The translations under genes and the position numbers were made by a program. A stretch of DNA of 64,000 nucleotides, taken from assembly GCA_964439395.1 (NCBI GenBank), contig CAYTNV010000002.1:124001-188000 (forward strand), given 5' to 3'. This document shows positions 45,019-53,294 of the stretch, piece after piece. Source of the stretch: JAUUSJ01 sp964439395 (GTDB taxonomy: Bacteria > Bacillota > Clostridia > Lachnospirales > Lachnospiraceae). How positions within the stretch are numbered: the stretch's first letter is position 1; each line of letters begins with the position of its first letter. The notes beneath the pieces are model-generated. The model did not search any database. It was not told where the DNA came from and saw only the letters and a list, made by a program, of their open reading frames with translations.

Positions 45019-45675
45019 ATGTTAAAAGGAATTGAGGCCATATTATTTGATCTAGATGGAACACTTGTGGACTCGATGGGAATGTGGAAGCAAATAGATG
45101 TGGAGTATTTGGGAAAGTTTGGAATCGAGGTACCAAAAGGATTACAAGATAAAATAGAGGGAATGAGTTTTTCTGAGACAGCACATTATTTTAAAAATAC
45201 TTTTTGTATTCCTCAGACAATCGAAGAGATGAAAAATACATGGAATTTTATGGCATACGAAAAATATCGTCTTGAAGTTCCATTAAAAGAGGGGGCATTA
45301 GAGTTTTTAAAATATTTGAGGGAAAACCATATAAAGGCTGGGATTGCCACGAGTAACTCGAGGGAGCTTGTCAATATCTCGGTAGAGAGCTTGCATGTGG
45401 ATGAATATTTTCAGTCTATTCGGACAGCGTGCGAGGTAAATAAGGGAAAACCAGCACCAGATATTTATCTTTGCGTGGCACAGGATTTGGATGTAAAGCC
45501 AGAACATTGTCTCGTGATGGAAGATCTTCCGGCAGGTATTTTGGCAGGGAAAAATGCGAAGATGAGAACTTGTGCGATATGGGATAAAAACTCGGAGCAT
45601 CTAACAGAAAAGAAAAAGGAATTGGCAGATTATTATATAAATTCCTATGTAGAATTGATGGAAAAAATAGGATAG
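45019..45675 (+). CDS. HAD family hydrolase (beta-phosphoglucomutase-like)
   Basis: A 218-residue HAD phosphatase with motif I FDLDGTLVDSMG, a helical cap (about 18-85), motif II GIATSNSRELVN, motif III Lys in KGKPAPDIYL and motif IV VMEDLPAGILAGKNA. These motifs place it in the beta-phosphoglucomutase/YcjU-like subgroup. The substrate is a small phosphorylated metabolite that cannot be predicted. The ATG at 45019 lies four bases after the preceding stop and follows GAAGGGAG. Probably the last gene of the RNA-modification operon. Confidence 0.9.
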   Translation: MLKGIEAILFDLDGTLVDSMGMWKQIDVEYLGKFGIEVPKGLQDKIEGMSFSETAHYFKNTFCIPQTIEEMKNTWNFMAYEKYRLEVPLKEGALEFLKYLRENHIKAGIATSNSRELVNISVESLHVDEYFQSIRTACEVNKGKPAPDIYLCVAQDLDVKPEHCLVMEDLPAGILAGKNAKMRTCAIWDKNSEHLTEKKKELADYYINSYVELMEKIG

Positions 45676-45698
45676 AAAAAATTGGGGGAATAGCATAT

Positions 45699-45733
45699 AC
45701 CACAGAGAAAGATAAATTTTCTTTCTTTGTGGT
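45699..45733 (+). other. stem-loop between HAD and YgiQ genes
   Basis: A 14-base stem (ACCACAGAGAAAGA/TCTTTCTTTGTGGT, one G-T pair) with a short loop and no clear T-run; likely a weak terminator. Confidence 0.6.
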
Positions 45734-45782
45734 TATGTTTCGGTTATTTGGATAAAAATCTGTACAAAGGAGGTAGCAGATA

Positions 45783-47780
45783 GTGAAAAAAGATTTTCTT
45801 CCAATGACAATGGAAGAGGTAAAAAAACGAGGCTGGGATAAAGTTGATTTTGTCTATGTATGTGGAGATGCGTATGTGGATCATCCTTCCTTTGGTGCAG
45901 CGATTATTACAAGAATACTTGAGGCAAACGGATATAAGGTTGGAATGATTTGTCAACCTGACTGGAAATGGGATGACAGTATCGATGTATTTGGGGAGCC
46001 AGAGCTTGGATTTATTGTCAGTGCTGGAAATATGGATTCCATGGTTAATCATTATACTGTCGCCAAAAAGAAAAGAAGACAAGATCTGTACTCGCCAGGA
46101 GGTGAGATGGGAAAAAGACCTGACCATGCGGCTATTGTCTATGGCAATCTTATCCGTAGAAAATATCCAAAGGCAACTATTATTTTGGGAGGAATAGAGG
46201 CATCCCTGCGAAGACTTGCGCATTATGATTACTGGGATAATAAGCTTAGACGTTCAATTTTACTCGACGCCAGCGCCGATATCGTACTTTATGGAATGGG
46301 AGAGAGATCTATTATTGAGGTAGCAGATGCCTTAAAAGCGGGAATTGCAGTTTCTGATATTAGTTTTGTGGAGGGGTCTGTCTATAAAACGAAAAGTTTA
46401 GATTCTGTATACGATTATGAGCTTTTGCCGTCGTTCTCTTCTATGCAGGAGGATAAGGTAAATTATGCAAAGAGCTTTGCTATTCAGTATCAAAATACCG
46501 ATCCGTTTTCAGGAAAAAGATTAGTCGAGCCTTATAAGGAGAAAGAATATATTGTGCAAAATCCTCCTGCAAAGCCACTTTCTGAGCAGGAAATGGATGA
46601 TGTCTACTCGCTTCCTTATATGAAGGCATACCATCCTTCTTACGAGAAGGCAGGTGGAATTCCAGCTATTTCGGAGGTAAAATTTAGCTTAATTAGTAAT
46701 AGAGGATGTTTTGGTGGATGTAGCTTTTGTGCTCTTACCTTTCATCAGGGAAGAATTATTCAGGCGAGAAGTCATGAAAGCTTAATTGAGGAAGCGATAG
46801 AAATGACAAAAGCCCCTGATTTTAAAGGATATATTCACGATGTGGGAGGACCTACGGCAAATTTTCGTTTTCCAGCCTGTAAAAAACAGATGGAGCACGG
46901 CGCATGTAAAAATAGACAATGTCTTTTTCCAACTCCGTGCAAAAATATGGAAATAGACCATAGAGACTATGTGGAACTTCTTAGAAAGCTTAGAAAGATT
47001 CCAAAAGTAAAGAAAGTATTTATACGTTCAGGTATCCGTTTTGATTATGCGATATATGATAAAAATCCTCTTTTCATGGAGGAACTTTGTAAATATCATG
47101 TCAGCGGTCAGCTAAAGGTGGCGCCAGAACATGTGGCAGCTAATGTTTTAGATAATATGGGAAAGCCAAGGCATGAGGTTTATGAGCGCTTCTGCAAAAA
47201 ATATAAAGAAATAAATGAACGAATTGGAAAAAAACAATATCTCGTTCCCTACTTAATGTCATCCCATCCTGGAAGTACGATAAATGAAGCAATTACGTTG
47301 GCTGAGTATTTAAAAGAGATTAATCATATGCCAGAACAGGTGCAAGATTTTTATCCGACCCCATCGACTCTCTCGACTTGTATGTACTATACGGGATTAA
47401 ATCCGATAACGATGAAGCCAGTTTATGTGCCGAAAAATCCGAGAGAGAAGGCAAAACAGCGTGCTCTGATGCAGTTTCAGCGACCAGAAAATTATGAGCT
47501 TGTATATGAGGCATTAAAGGAAGCTGGAAGAATGGATTTGGTTGGATTTGATAGTCATTGTCTGATTCGCCCGAGAGGAATAGGGAAAGCTAAGGCAAAT
47601 GCCAAGGAAGAAGCAAAGACAAATAATAAAAATAAACGAAATTCTAATCCAAAAGCAGCTAGTAAATCTGGAGCAAGCTCTAGTATAAAAATGAATAATA
47701 AAACAGGAAAATCGAGAAAAGAAAGCGATAGAAATAAAAAGAAAACAATCCGTAATGTGCATAGGAGAAAGAAGGACTAA
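45783..47780 (+). CDS. YgiQ family radical SAM protein
   Basis: A large radical S-adenosylmethionine enzyme of 665 residues. The 4Fe-4S cluster motif is CFGGCSFCALTFHQGR (Cys-x3-Cys-x2-Cys, near residue 305), preceded by the family N-terminal domain (DFVYVCGDAYVDHPSFG, then GGIEASLRRLAHYDYWDNKLR). DUF3362 follows. The tail after about 600 is Lys/Asn/Ser-rich and low complexity. The reaction is unknown in the family. GTG 45783 is used because AAAGGAGG lies upstream at the correct distance and MKKDFLPMT is the expected N-terminus. Confidence 0.93.
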   Translation: MKKDFLPMTMEEVKKRGWDKVDFVYVCGDAYVDHPSFGAAIITRILEANGYKVGMICQPDWKWDDSIDVFGEPELGFIVSAGNMDSMVNHYTVAKKKRRQDLYSPGGEMGKRPDHAAIVYGNLIRRKYPKATIILGGIEASLRRLAHYDYWDNKLRRSILLDASADIVLYGMGERSIIEVADALKAGIAVSDISFVEGSVYKTKSLDSVYDYELLPSFSSMQEDKVNYAKSFAIQYQNTDPFSGKRLVEPYKEKEYIVQNPPAKPLSEQEMDDVYSLPYMKAYHPSYEKAGGIPAISEVKFSLISNRGCFGGCSFCALTFHQGRIIQARSHESLIEEAIEMTKAPDFKGYIHDVGGPTANFRFPACKKQMEHGACKNRQCLFPTPCKNMEIDHRDYVELLRKLRKIPKVKKVFIRSGIRFDYAIYDKNPLFMEELCKYHVSGQLKVAPEHVAANVLDNMGKPRHEVYERFCKKYKEINERIGKKQYLVPYLMSSHPGSTINEAITLAEYLKEINHMPEQVQDFYPTPSTLSTCMYYTGLNPITMKPVYVPKNPREKAKQRALMQFQRPENYELVYEALKEAGRMDLVGFDSHCLIRPRGIGKAKANAKEEAKTNNKNKRNSNPKAASKSGASSSIKMNNKTGKSRKESDRNKKKTIRNVHRRKKD

Positions 47781-47906
47781 AAGATAAATATTGCTATCGT
47801 TTATTTTTAGATAATAATTTTCAGTTTGAAGGGAGAGAAATATGGAGTGGTAATATCCATATAAATCGGCAAAATGCAGTAGTATAATATTTAGAAAGGC
47901 AAAAAC

Positions 47907-48473
47907 ATGCAAAAAGGAAAAAAAGGATATCTAAATGAATATAAGAGAAGTCAGCTTTTAAAGGCGGGAATTGCGTTTGCAATCATTATTGCGATTGTCA
48001 TTGCCGCAGTTTTGATTAAGCATACGACAAAAACTGTAATTATTGTGGCGGCAATTATTGGAGTATTGCCAGCGGCCAAAATGCTAGTTGGATTTATTGT
48101 AGTAGCTCCTTTTTCCTCCTACGATGGAGAGCAGGTGTCAAAAGAGCTGAATAAAAACGGGAGAGAACTTTTTGATTTAGCTATCTCCACAGAGGAAAAA
48201 ATTATATTTGTCCCATATCTTTATATGACACAGGATAAGATATTTGCTCTCGTAAAGCCGAACAGAGGGTTTGATAAAAATAAATTTAAGCGATATCTTC
48301 AAAACTGGATGAAAGGGGAAAGTCTCTATTTTAAGGTATCTATTTTCGAGGATGAAAAGTCGATGCTTAAGCAAGTAAATGGAGAGCTTACAAGAAAAAT
48401 AGAAGAAAATGAAAAGCAAAATAAAAATGATTTAGATAAGGCAGAAGATAGATTACTTATTTTAGTACCTTAA
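47907..48473 (+). CDS. uncharacterised membrane protein
   Basis: Not recognised. 188 residues with two adjacent transmembrane helices (about 18-38 and 43-63), then a soluble cytoplasmic or external domain with predicted alternating strands and helices (KIIFVPYLYMTQDKIFALV, then FDKNKFKRYLQNWMKG). It ends in a Lys/Glu/Asn-rich coil followed by LLILVP. GAAAGG precedes ATG 47907. It is 15 bases upstream of an RluA-type gene, so they are probably co-transcribed. Confidence 0.7.
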   Translation: MQKGKKGYLNEYKRSQLLKAGIAFAIIIAIVIAAVLIKHTTKTVIIVAAIIGVLPAAKMLVGFIVVAPFSSYDGEQVSKELNKNGRELFDLAISTEEKIIFVPYLYMTQDKIFALVKPNRGFDKNKFKRYLQNWMKGESLYFKVSIFEDEKSMLKQVNGELTRKIEENEKQNKNDLDKAEDRLLILVP

Positions 48474-48500
48474 TATGAATGATCTAAAATGGAGTGTAAA

Positions 48501-49478
48501 ATGCGAGAATTTATTATTACTAAAAAAGAAGAGGGACAGCGCTTAGATAAGTTTTTGGCAAAATATTTAGATAAGGCGCCGAAAAGTTTTCTCTATAAAA
48601 TGCTTCGAAAAAAAAATATTAAATTAAATGCAAAAAGGGCAGAGGGACGAGAAATATTAGCGAGAGAAGATATCGTTACTTTATATTTATCAGATGATAC
48701 AATTATGCAATTTCGAGAGGAAAAAGGAGAGAGCATAAAAACTGTTATGACAAAAGAAGATTATGTCATCTATAGGAATGAAGATATTATTTTGCTAAAT
48801 AAGCCAGTTGGAATGCTGTCTCAGAAGGCAAAAAAAGAGGATTTTTCTATGAATGAGTGGTTGATTTCTTACTGTCTCAATGAGAAAATTATTACAGAGG
48901 AAGAGTATAAGCTTTGTCATCCGGCAGTTTGCAATCGATTAGACCGAAATACAAGTGGAATGATGATTGGTGGAATTACTTTAAAAGGACAGCAGACGAT
49001 GGTGGCAGTTTTAAAAGAGAGAAGTCTGCGAAAAATTTATATTTGTATTGTAGCTGGAAAAGTAGAAAAGAAAGCTACAATTTCAGGATATTTACAAAAA
49101 AATGAGAAAAATAATACGGTGGTTTTTCATACGACGAGGAAAACGAAGGATGATATGAGAATTGAGACAAAATATGAGCCAATTAAGGTGGGAAATGAGT
49201 ATACTCTGCTTCAGGTAGAGTTGATTACTGGAAAGACGCATCAGATTCGTGCACATTTGGCTTCAATTGGGCATCCGATTGTGGGAGATTATAAGTATGG
49301 AAGGCGGCAGATGAATGATAAATTTAAGCGAGAGTATGGGCTTTCTCATCAACTGCTCCATAGCAGCGAACTTTGTTTTCCAGAGCTTGGAAAGGAATGG
49401 AGTGATATTTCCAAAAAATGTTTTAAGGCGAGAGAACCCGAACTATTTTTGACAATAAAGAAAGACTTAAAGTTATAG
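48501..49478 (+). CDS. RluA family pseudouridine synthase
   Basis: An rRNA/tRNA pseudouridine synthase of 325 residues. The N-terminal S4 domain is GQRLDKFLAKYLDKAPKSFLYKMLRKKNIKLN. The catalytic motif is NRLDRNTSGMMI (HRLDRxTSG with Asn for His). KTHQIRAHLASIGHPIVGDYKYG is also conserved. I start at ATG 48501, eight bases after GGAG; the ATG at 48489 lacks a ribosome site. The target position is likely in 23S rRNA (RluC/RluD group), but which one is uncertain. Confidence 0.92.
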   Translation: MREFIITKKEEGQRLDKFLAKYLDKAPKSFLYKMLRKKNIKLNAKRAEGREILAREDIVTLYLSDDTIMQFREEKGESIKTVMTKEDYVIYRNEDIILLNKPVGMLSQKAKKEDFSMNEWLISYCLNEKIITEEEYKLCHPAVCNRLDRNTSGMMIGGITLKGQQTMVAVLKERSLRKIYICIVAGKVEKKATISGYLQKNEKNNTVVFHTTRKTKDDMRIETKYEPIKVGNEYTLLQVELITGKTHQIRAHLASIGHPIVGDYKYGRRQMNDKFKREYGLSHQLLHSSELCFPELGKEWSDISKKCFKAREPELFLTIKKDLKL

Positions 49479-49503
49479 ATTATTTATAAACGTAAAGTGT
49501 AAA

Positions 49504-49526
49504 ACCCACTGCCTTTAGGTGGTGGG
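49504..49526. repeat. IS200/IS605-end-like hairpin, second example
   Basis: ACCCACTGCC, loop TTTA, then GGTGGTGGG. It resembles the hairpin at 26522-26540 and known IS200/IS605 ends. No transposase is nearby. Confidence 0.4.
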
Positions 49527-49585
49527 ATATAAGTGACCTAAATGGTATATGTTTTACTTGGAGCATAGCACTTTTATAAAATATA

Positions 49586-49635
49586 TGATATAATAAACAC
49601 ATAGTGCGAGCTGCGAAATCAGCGTAGCTGATTTC
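49586..49635 (+). promoter_or_regulatory. recU promoter and initial hairpin
   Basis: Extended -10 TGaTATAAT (49586-49594). Its transcript would begin near 49601 and start with a perfect hairpin GAAATCAGC-GTA-GCTGATTTC (49615-49635). Confidence 0.6.
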
Positions 49636-49706
49636 CTCTAGCGAGCGGAAGCAATTCTGTAAGCTTTGGTAAGCTGATAATAATACTTTTGAAAAGAGGA
49701 TGGATT

Positions 49707-50252
49707 ATGGCAACGTGGAATTCGAGAGGGCTTCGAGGCTCTACTTTAGAAGAGATGATTAATTATACAAATGAAAAATATCGAGAAAAGAAGCTTGCTC
49801 TTGTACAAAAAATTCCAACTCCGATTAAGCCAGTGAGGATTGACCAAGAGTCAAGACATATTACGCTTGCATATTTTGAGCAAAAGAGTACAGTGGATTA
49901 TATTGGAGCAGTACAAGGAATTCCAGTCTGCTTTGATGCAAAAGAATGTGCGAAGGACACGTTTGTGCTTGCTAATATACATGAGCATCAGGTGCAATTT
50001 ATGGAAGAATTTGAGCGTCAAGATGGTATTAGCTTTTTTCTTATTTATTTTGTTCATCGAGACGAGAGCTATTATTTGAGATTCGCAGAATTGAAGAAAT
50101 ATTGGGAGAGACAAAAGCAAGGACATCCTAAAAATTTTAAGTATGAGGAGTTGAACCCAGAATTTTTTATTCCGTCCAGATCTGGCATACAGATTCACTA
50201 TCTAGAGACATTGAGTAAGGATTTGCAGAGTAGAAAAATAGAAAATACATAA
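49707..50252 (+). CDS. recU: Holliday junction resolvase RecU
   Basis: Cleaves Holliday junctions in recombination and chromosome segregation. The 181-residue protein has the RecU signatures LRGSTLEEMINYTNEKYR, IPTPIKPVRI, the nuclease core STVDYIGAVQGIPVCFDAKE (Asp, Glu-x-Lys type) and HEHQVQFMEEFERQDGISFFLIYF. I use ATG 49707, six bases after AGAGGA; the frame could extend to TTG 49689. In Bacillus recU pairs with ponA; here it is alone. RuvC-type resolvase is absent from the window. Confidence 0.9.
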   Translation: MATWNSRGLRGSTLEEMINYTNEKYREKKLALVQKIPTPIKPVRIDQESRHITLAYFEQKSTVDYIGAVQGIPVCFDAKECAKDTFVLANIHEHQVQFMEEFERQDGISFFLIYFVHRDESYYLRFAELKKYWERQKQGHPKNFKYEELNPEFFIPSRSGIQIHYLETLSKDLQSRKIENT

Positions 50253-50283
50253 ATGGATATGTCTGCTTCGCAGGCAGCGTTAT

Positions 50284-50372
50284 AAATGAAAGTTCAACGA
50301 TTGCTCTATGCTATGGCGTTTTTGCAATTGTCACTGTATGTATACTTCGCACTATTGTGCTTCGTATACATA
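50284..50372 (+). repeat. interspersed repeat copy 2 with long inverted repeat
   Basis: 50284-50351 matches 22171-22238 in block order (AAATGAAAGT, GATTG, CTATG, TTTTTGCAAT, TCACTG). It runs into an inverted repeat: TATGTATAC-TTC-GCAC, loop TATT, GTGC-TTC-GTATACATA (50337-50372). The remaining part of the 325-base gap to yicC shows nothing else. Confidence 0.55.
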
Positions 50373-50577
50373 TAGTTTAATCTGGCAAATACCAGGTCCA
50401 AAATAAGCCTGCTTGTTTTTACTTATCGCTTGCTAGAGACTTTCATAATAAAATTATTTTTTTTACTTTTAAAGGGAAAAAAAGTGGAAATGATTGACGA
50501 AGCCTTGGGAATGATTTATAATTTTAAATTATGGTGCGAGGTTGGTACAGTAAACGAAGGAAGGCAATGGTGGTTTT

Positions 50578-51456
50578 GTGATTAAAAGTATGACTGGCTT
50601 TGGAAGAAGCGAGAGAATTACAGAGGCAAATAAGATTGTTGTGGAGATGAAGGCAGTGAATCACAGGTACTGTGATTTGAGTATTAAAACTCCAAAGAAG
50701 TTGAATTATTTTGAGGCAGCAATCAGAGGAATATTAAAAGAATATGTTGATCGGGGAAAGGTGGATGTCTACATTACATATGAAGATTATGCAGATGCCA
50801 GCTTTTTCGTGGCTTATAATGAAAAAATAGCAAGAGAGTATATGGAAAACCTAAAAAAAATTGGCGAGGAATTCGGGATTGAGCATAAGATCACTGCCTA
50901 TCAGCTCTCCAAATATCCAGATGTGTTTACGCTAGAGTCACAACCAGTCAATGAAGAAGAAATCTGGGAGGGCTTGGTTGGTGTTTTAAGAGAAGCGTGT
51001 GAGAAATTTGTGGAGACGAGAAAAGAGGAGGGAGAGCGACTTCAGTTTGACTTGATGCAAAAGCTAGAGGAAATGCTAAAGACCGTCTCTTTTATCGAAG
51101 AGAAATCTCCACAGATTGTCAGTGAGTATCGTGCCAAATTAGAAGAGCGTGTGAAAGAATTTTTAGAAAAATCAGCGATGGAGGAGAGTCGTATTGCAGC
51201 GGAGGTTGCGATTTATGCCGATAAAGTTTGTGTAGATGAGGAGATTGTACGCCTGAAGAGCCATATTATGAGTATGATGGAAAATTTGCAAGATGGCGGT
51301 AGCATTGGAAGAAAATTAGATTTCATTGCTCAGGAAATGAATCGAGAGGCAAATACGATTCTCTCCAAAATTAATAATCTTGAGATTTCTAATCGGGCAA
51401 TTGATTTAAAGACAGAGATTGAAAAAGTCAGGGAGCAGATACAAAATATCGAGTAA
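50578..51456 (+). CDS. YicC family protein (endoribonuclease YicC/YloC)
   Basis: A 292-residue YicC/YloC family protein; relatives were shown to be endoribonucleases that help RNA turnover. It begins MIKSMTGFGRSE, the exact family N-terminus, from GTG 50578. The C-terminal DUF1732 includes ESRIAAEVAIYADKVCVDEEIVRLKSH and the GSIGRKLDFIAQEMNREANTI signature. It starts the conserved clostridial block yicC-remA-gmk-rpoZ, with a 126-base gap to remA. Confidence 0.95.
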   Translation: MIKSMTGFGRSERITEANKIVVEMKAVNHRYCDLSIKTPKKLNYFEAAIRGILKEYVDRGKVDVYITYEDYADASFFVAYNEKIAREYMENLKKIGEEFGIEHKITAYQLSKYPDVFTLESQPVNEEEIWEGLVGVLREACEKFVETRKEEGERLQFDLMQKLEEMLKTVSFIEEKSPQIVSEYRAKLEERVKEFLEKSAMEESRIAAEVAIYADKVCVDEEIVRLKSHIMSMMENLQDGGSIGRKLDFIAQEMNREANTILSKINNLEISNRAIDLKTEIEKVREQIQNIE

Positions 51457-51582
51457 ATTTAAACGGTAATGGAAAAAAGAAAAAGGCTTGTGATTTGTTA
51501 TCTTGTTAAAATTAAGAGAGAATAGCGAGAAAAAGAATACTTGAGAATAAATTAGTTAGTTATAAGAAAGGAAGTATAGGGC

Positions 51583-51843
51583 ATGGAAGGTCTGCTCAAT
51601 ATTGGATACGGAAATATGATAAATGCAGAAAAAATGATTTCGATTGTCGGACCAGATGCAGCTCCCATTAAACGAATGGTACAGACAGCGAAAGATGAGG
51701 GAATGGCAATTGACGCCACTTGCGGCAGGCGAACAAGAGCTGTCATTTTTATGGAGGGTGGCTATCTTGTACTTTCTGCATTACTTCCCGAGACGATTTC
51801 TAATCGATACTACGGAAGAGAAACTGGAAAAGAAAGCATTTAA
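51583..51843 (+). CDS. remA: RemA family regulatory protein (DUF370)
   Basis: An 86-residue DNA-binding protein, in B. subtilis an activator of extracellular matrix and osmoprotection genes. The sequence LLNIGYGNMINAEKMISIVGPDAAPIKRM and IDATCGRRTRAVIF are diagnostic for RemA. GAAAGGAAG precedes ATG 51583. In Clostridia it is nearly always next to gmk, as here. Confidence 0.95.
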   Translation: MEGLLNIGYGNMINAEKMISIVGPDAAPIKRMVQTAKDEGMAIDATCGRRTRAVIFMEGGYLVLSALLPETISNRYYGRETGKESI

Positions 51844-51930
51844 GCTAATATATTGTTATTATAATATAGATATATTATGAGGCAAGGCGTAATGAGAAAA
51901 AATGATGATAAAGATAGAAGAGGTGAGACG

Positions 51931-52560
51931 ATGGAGAAAAAAGGAACTTTGATTGTAATCTCTGGATTTTCGGGTGCTGGAAAGGGAACTGTAGTAAAAG
52001 ACCTAGTAAACAGATATGGATATAGCTTATCTGTATCTGCCACGACAAGAGAACCAAGACAAGGTGAGATAGACGGAGTTCATTATCATTTTAAAACAGA
52101 GGCAGATTTTTTAAATTTGATTGACTATAACGGATTTATTGAATATACTCAATATGTCGAACATTATTATGGAACACCGAGAGCCTTTGTGGAGAAGGAG
52201 ATGCAAGCTGGCAGAGATGTCATTTTAGAAATAGAGGTAAATGGAGCGCTTAATATTAAGGAGCAATATCCAGAGACAATTTTAATCTTTATTACTCCAC
52301 CGAGCGCAGAGGAGCTAAGAGAACGTCTTATCGGTCGTCAATCTGAGGAATTGGATGTGATTGTAAAGCGTCTAAACCGTGCAAAAGATGAGGCAAAGGA
52401 TATGAATAATTATGAATTCATCGTTCTAAATGAAAATGGTGAGGTAGAAAAATGTGCTGATACAATTCACTCGATTGTTATGGCTAAAAAATGTAAACTA
52501 GAAGAAAATGAAAAGTTTGTAGCAAAAATTAAAAAAGAAATGGAAAATTTAAAGCTTTAA
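51931..52560 (+). CDS. gmk: guanylate kinase
   Basis: Phosphorylates GMP to GDP. The P-loop is SGFSGAGKGTVVKDL and the GMP-binding region is SVSATTREPRQGEIDGVHYHF. The 209-residue length is normal. AGAGGTGAG precedes ATG 51931; the frame from 51877 has no good ribosome site. The gene sits between remA and rpoZ as usual. Confidence 0.97.
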   Translation: MEKKGTLIVISGFSGAGKGTVVKDLVNRYGYSLSVSATTREPRQGEIDGVHYHFKTEADFLNLIDYNGFIEYTQYVEHYYGTPRAFVEKEMQAGRDVILEIEVNGALNIKEQYPETILIFITPPSAEELRERLIGRQSEELDVIVKRLNRAKDEAKDMNNYEFIVLNENGEVEKCADTIHSIVMAKKCKLEENEKFVAKIKKEMENLKL

Positions 52561-52698
52561 AATATAAAAAATACCCATTTGATGTATATGAAATAAAAAA
52601 TATGGGGAGAAAATAAAATAGGCATTTTCCATGTCTGATAAAAATGAGACATCAGATATGATACTCTAATATAAATTTTATAGAAAGGAAGTATAATA

Positions 52699-52971
52699 AT
52701 GTTACACCCATCTTATACAGAATTAATGAACGCAGTAAATGAGGACTATATTGAGCATGGAGAGATTCCAGCAGTAAGTAGCCGTTACTCCATCGTAATC
52801 GCTGCATCTAAGAGAGCGAGACAGCTTATCGCAGGAGATAAAGCCTTAGTAAAAGTAAAAAATGGAAGGCATTTATCTACAGCCGTGGAGGAGCTTTATG
52901 AGGGAAAAATTAAGATTATTCCATCTGAGCCAATAGAAGAAGAGAAGGAAGAAAATATAATTGACGAATAA
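52699..52971 (+). CDS. rpoZ: DNA-directed RNA polymerase omega subunit
   Basis: A 90-residue omega subunit: MLHPSYTELMNAV, then SRYSIVIAASKRARQLI (core motif) and KNGRHLSTAVEELYEGKI, ending in an acidic tail. GAAAGGAAG precedes ATG 52699. In many relatives coaBC and priA follow; here the next gene is cysS, so the conserved block has been cut. The promoter of the cysS leader lies in its last codons. Confidence 0.96.
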   Translation: MLHPSYTELMNAVNEDYIEHGEIPAVSSRYSIVIAASKRARQLIAGDKALVKVKNGRHLSTAVEELYEGKIKIIPSEPIEEEKEENIIDE

Positions 52972-52989
52972 GAAAAAATCGGTTAAACT
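52961..52989 (+). promoter_or_regulatory. promoter of the cysS T-box leader
   Basis: TTGACG at 52961-52966, inside the last codons of rpoZ, a 17-base spacer and TAAACT at 52984-52989. Confidence 0.65.
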
Positions 52990-52997
52990 TATAGCAG

Positions 52998-53247
52998 AAA
53001 AAAGCGTTGAAGGGAAAGAGTAGTAAAAAGAATACTAACAGAGAGAAATTGTTATAAGCTGGAAGCAATTTTTAGGACTATTTTTGTGAAGTGCATCCTG
53101 GAGCTGATTGGAGGAAGAAGCTCTTGCTTATAGTATTCCAATCCGTTGTTGGCGTTAACAAGTTTGAGTGAAAGACAAAATATTTGTTTTTTATTAAGAG
53201 TGGAACCGCGGATGAACTTCGTCTCTTTTTGAGACGGAGTTTTTTTA
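52998..53247 (+). promoter_or_regulatory. T-box leader of cysS, Cys (TGC) specifier
   Basis: The T-box core GAGTGGAACCGCGG is at 53198-53211. The terminator is ACTTCGTCTC/GAGACGGAGT (53216-53240) with T8. Stem I has AGTA near 53020, AGAGAG near 53040, and the 3' S-turn GAA at 53088-53090, then G, TGC at 53092-53094 and A. TGC is the Cys codon, so the leader senses uncharged tRNA-Cys. Confidence 0.93.
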
Positions 53248-53294
53248 TTATAAAAGTCTCTGTCAAGTATAAATAGAAAATAGGAGGAAGCAAA

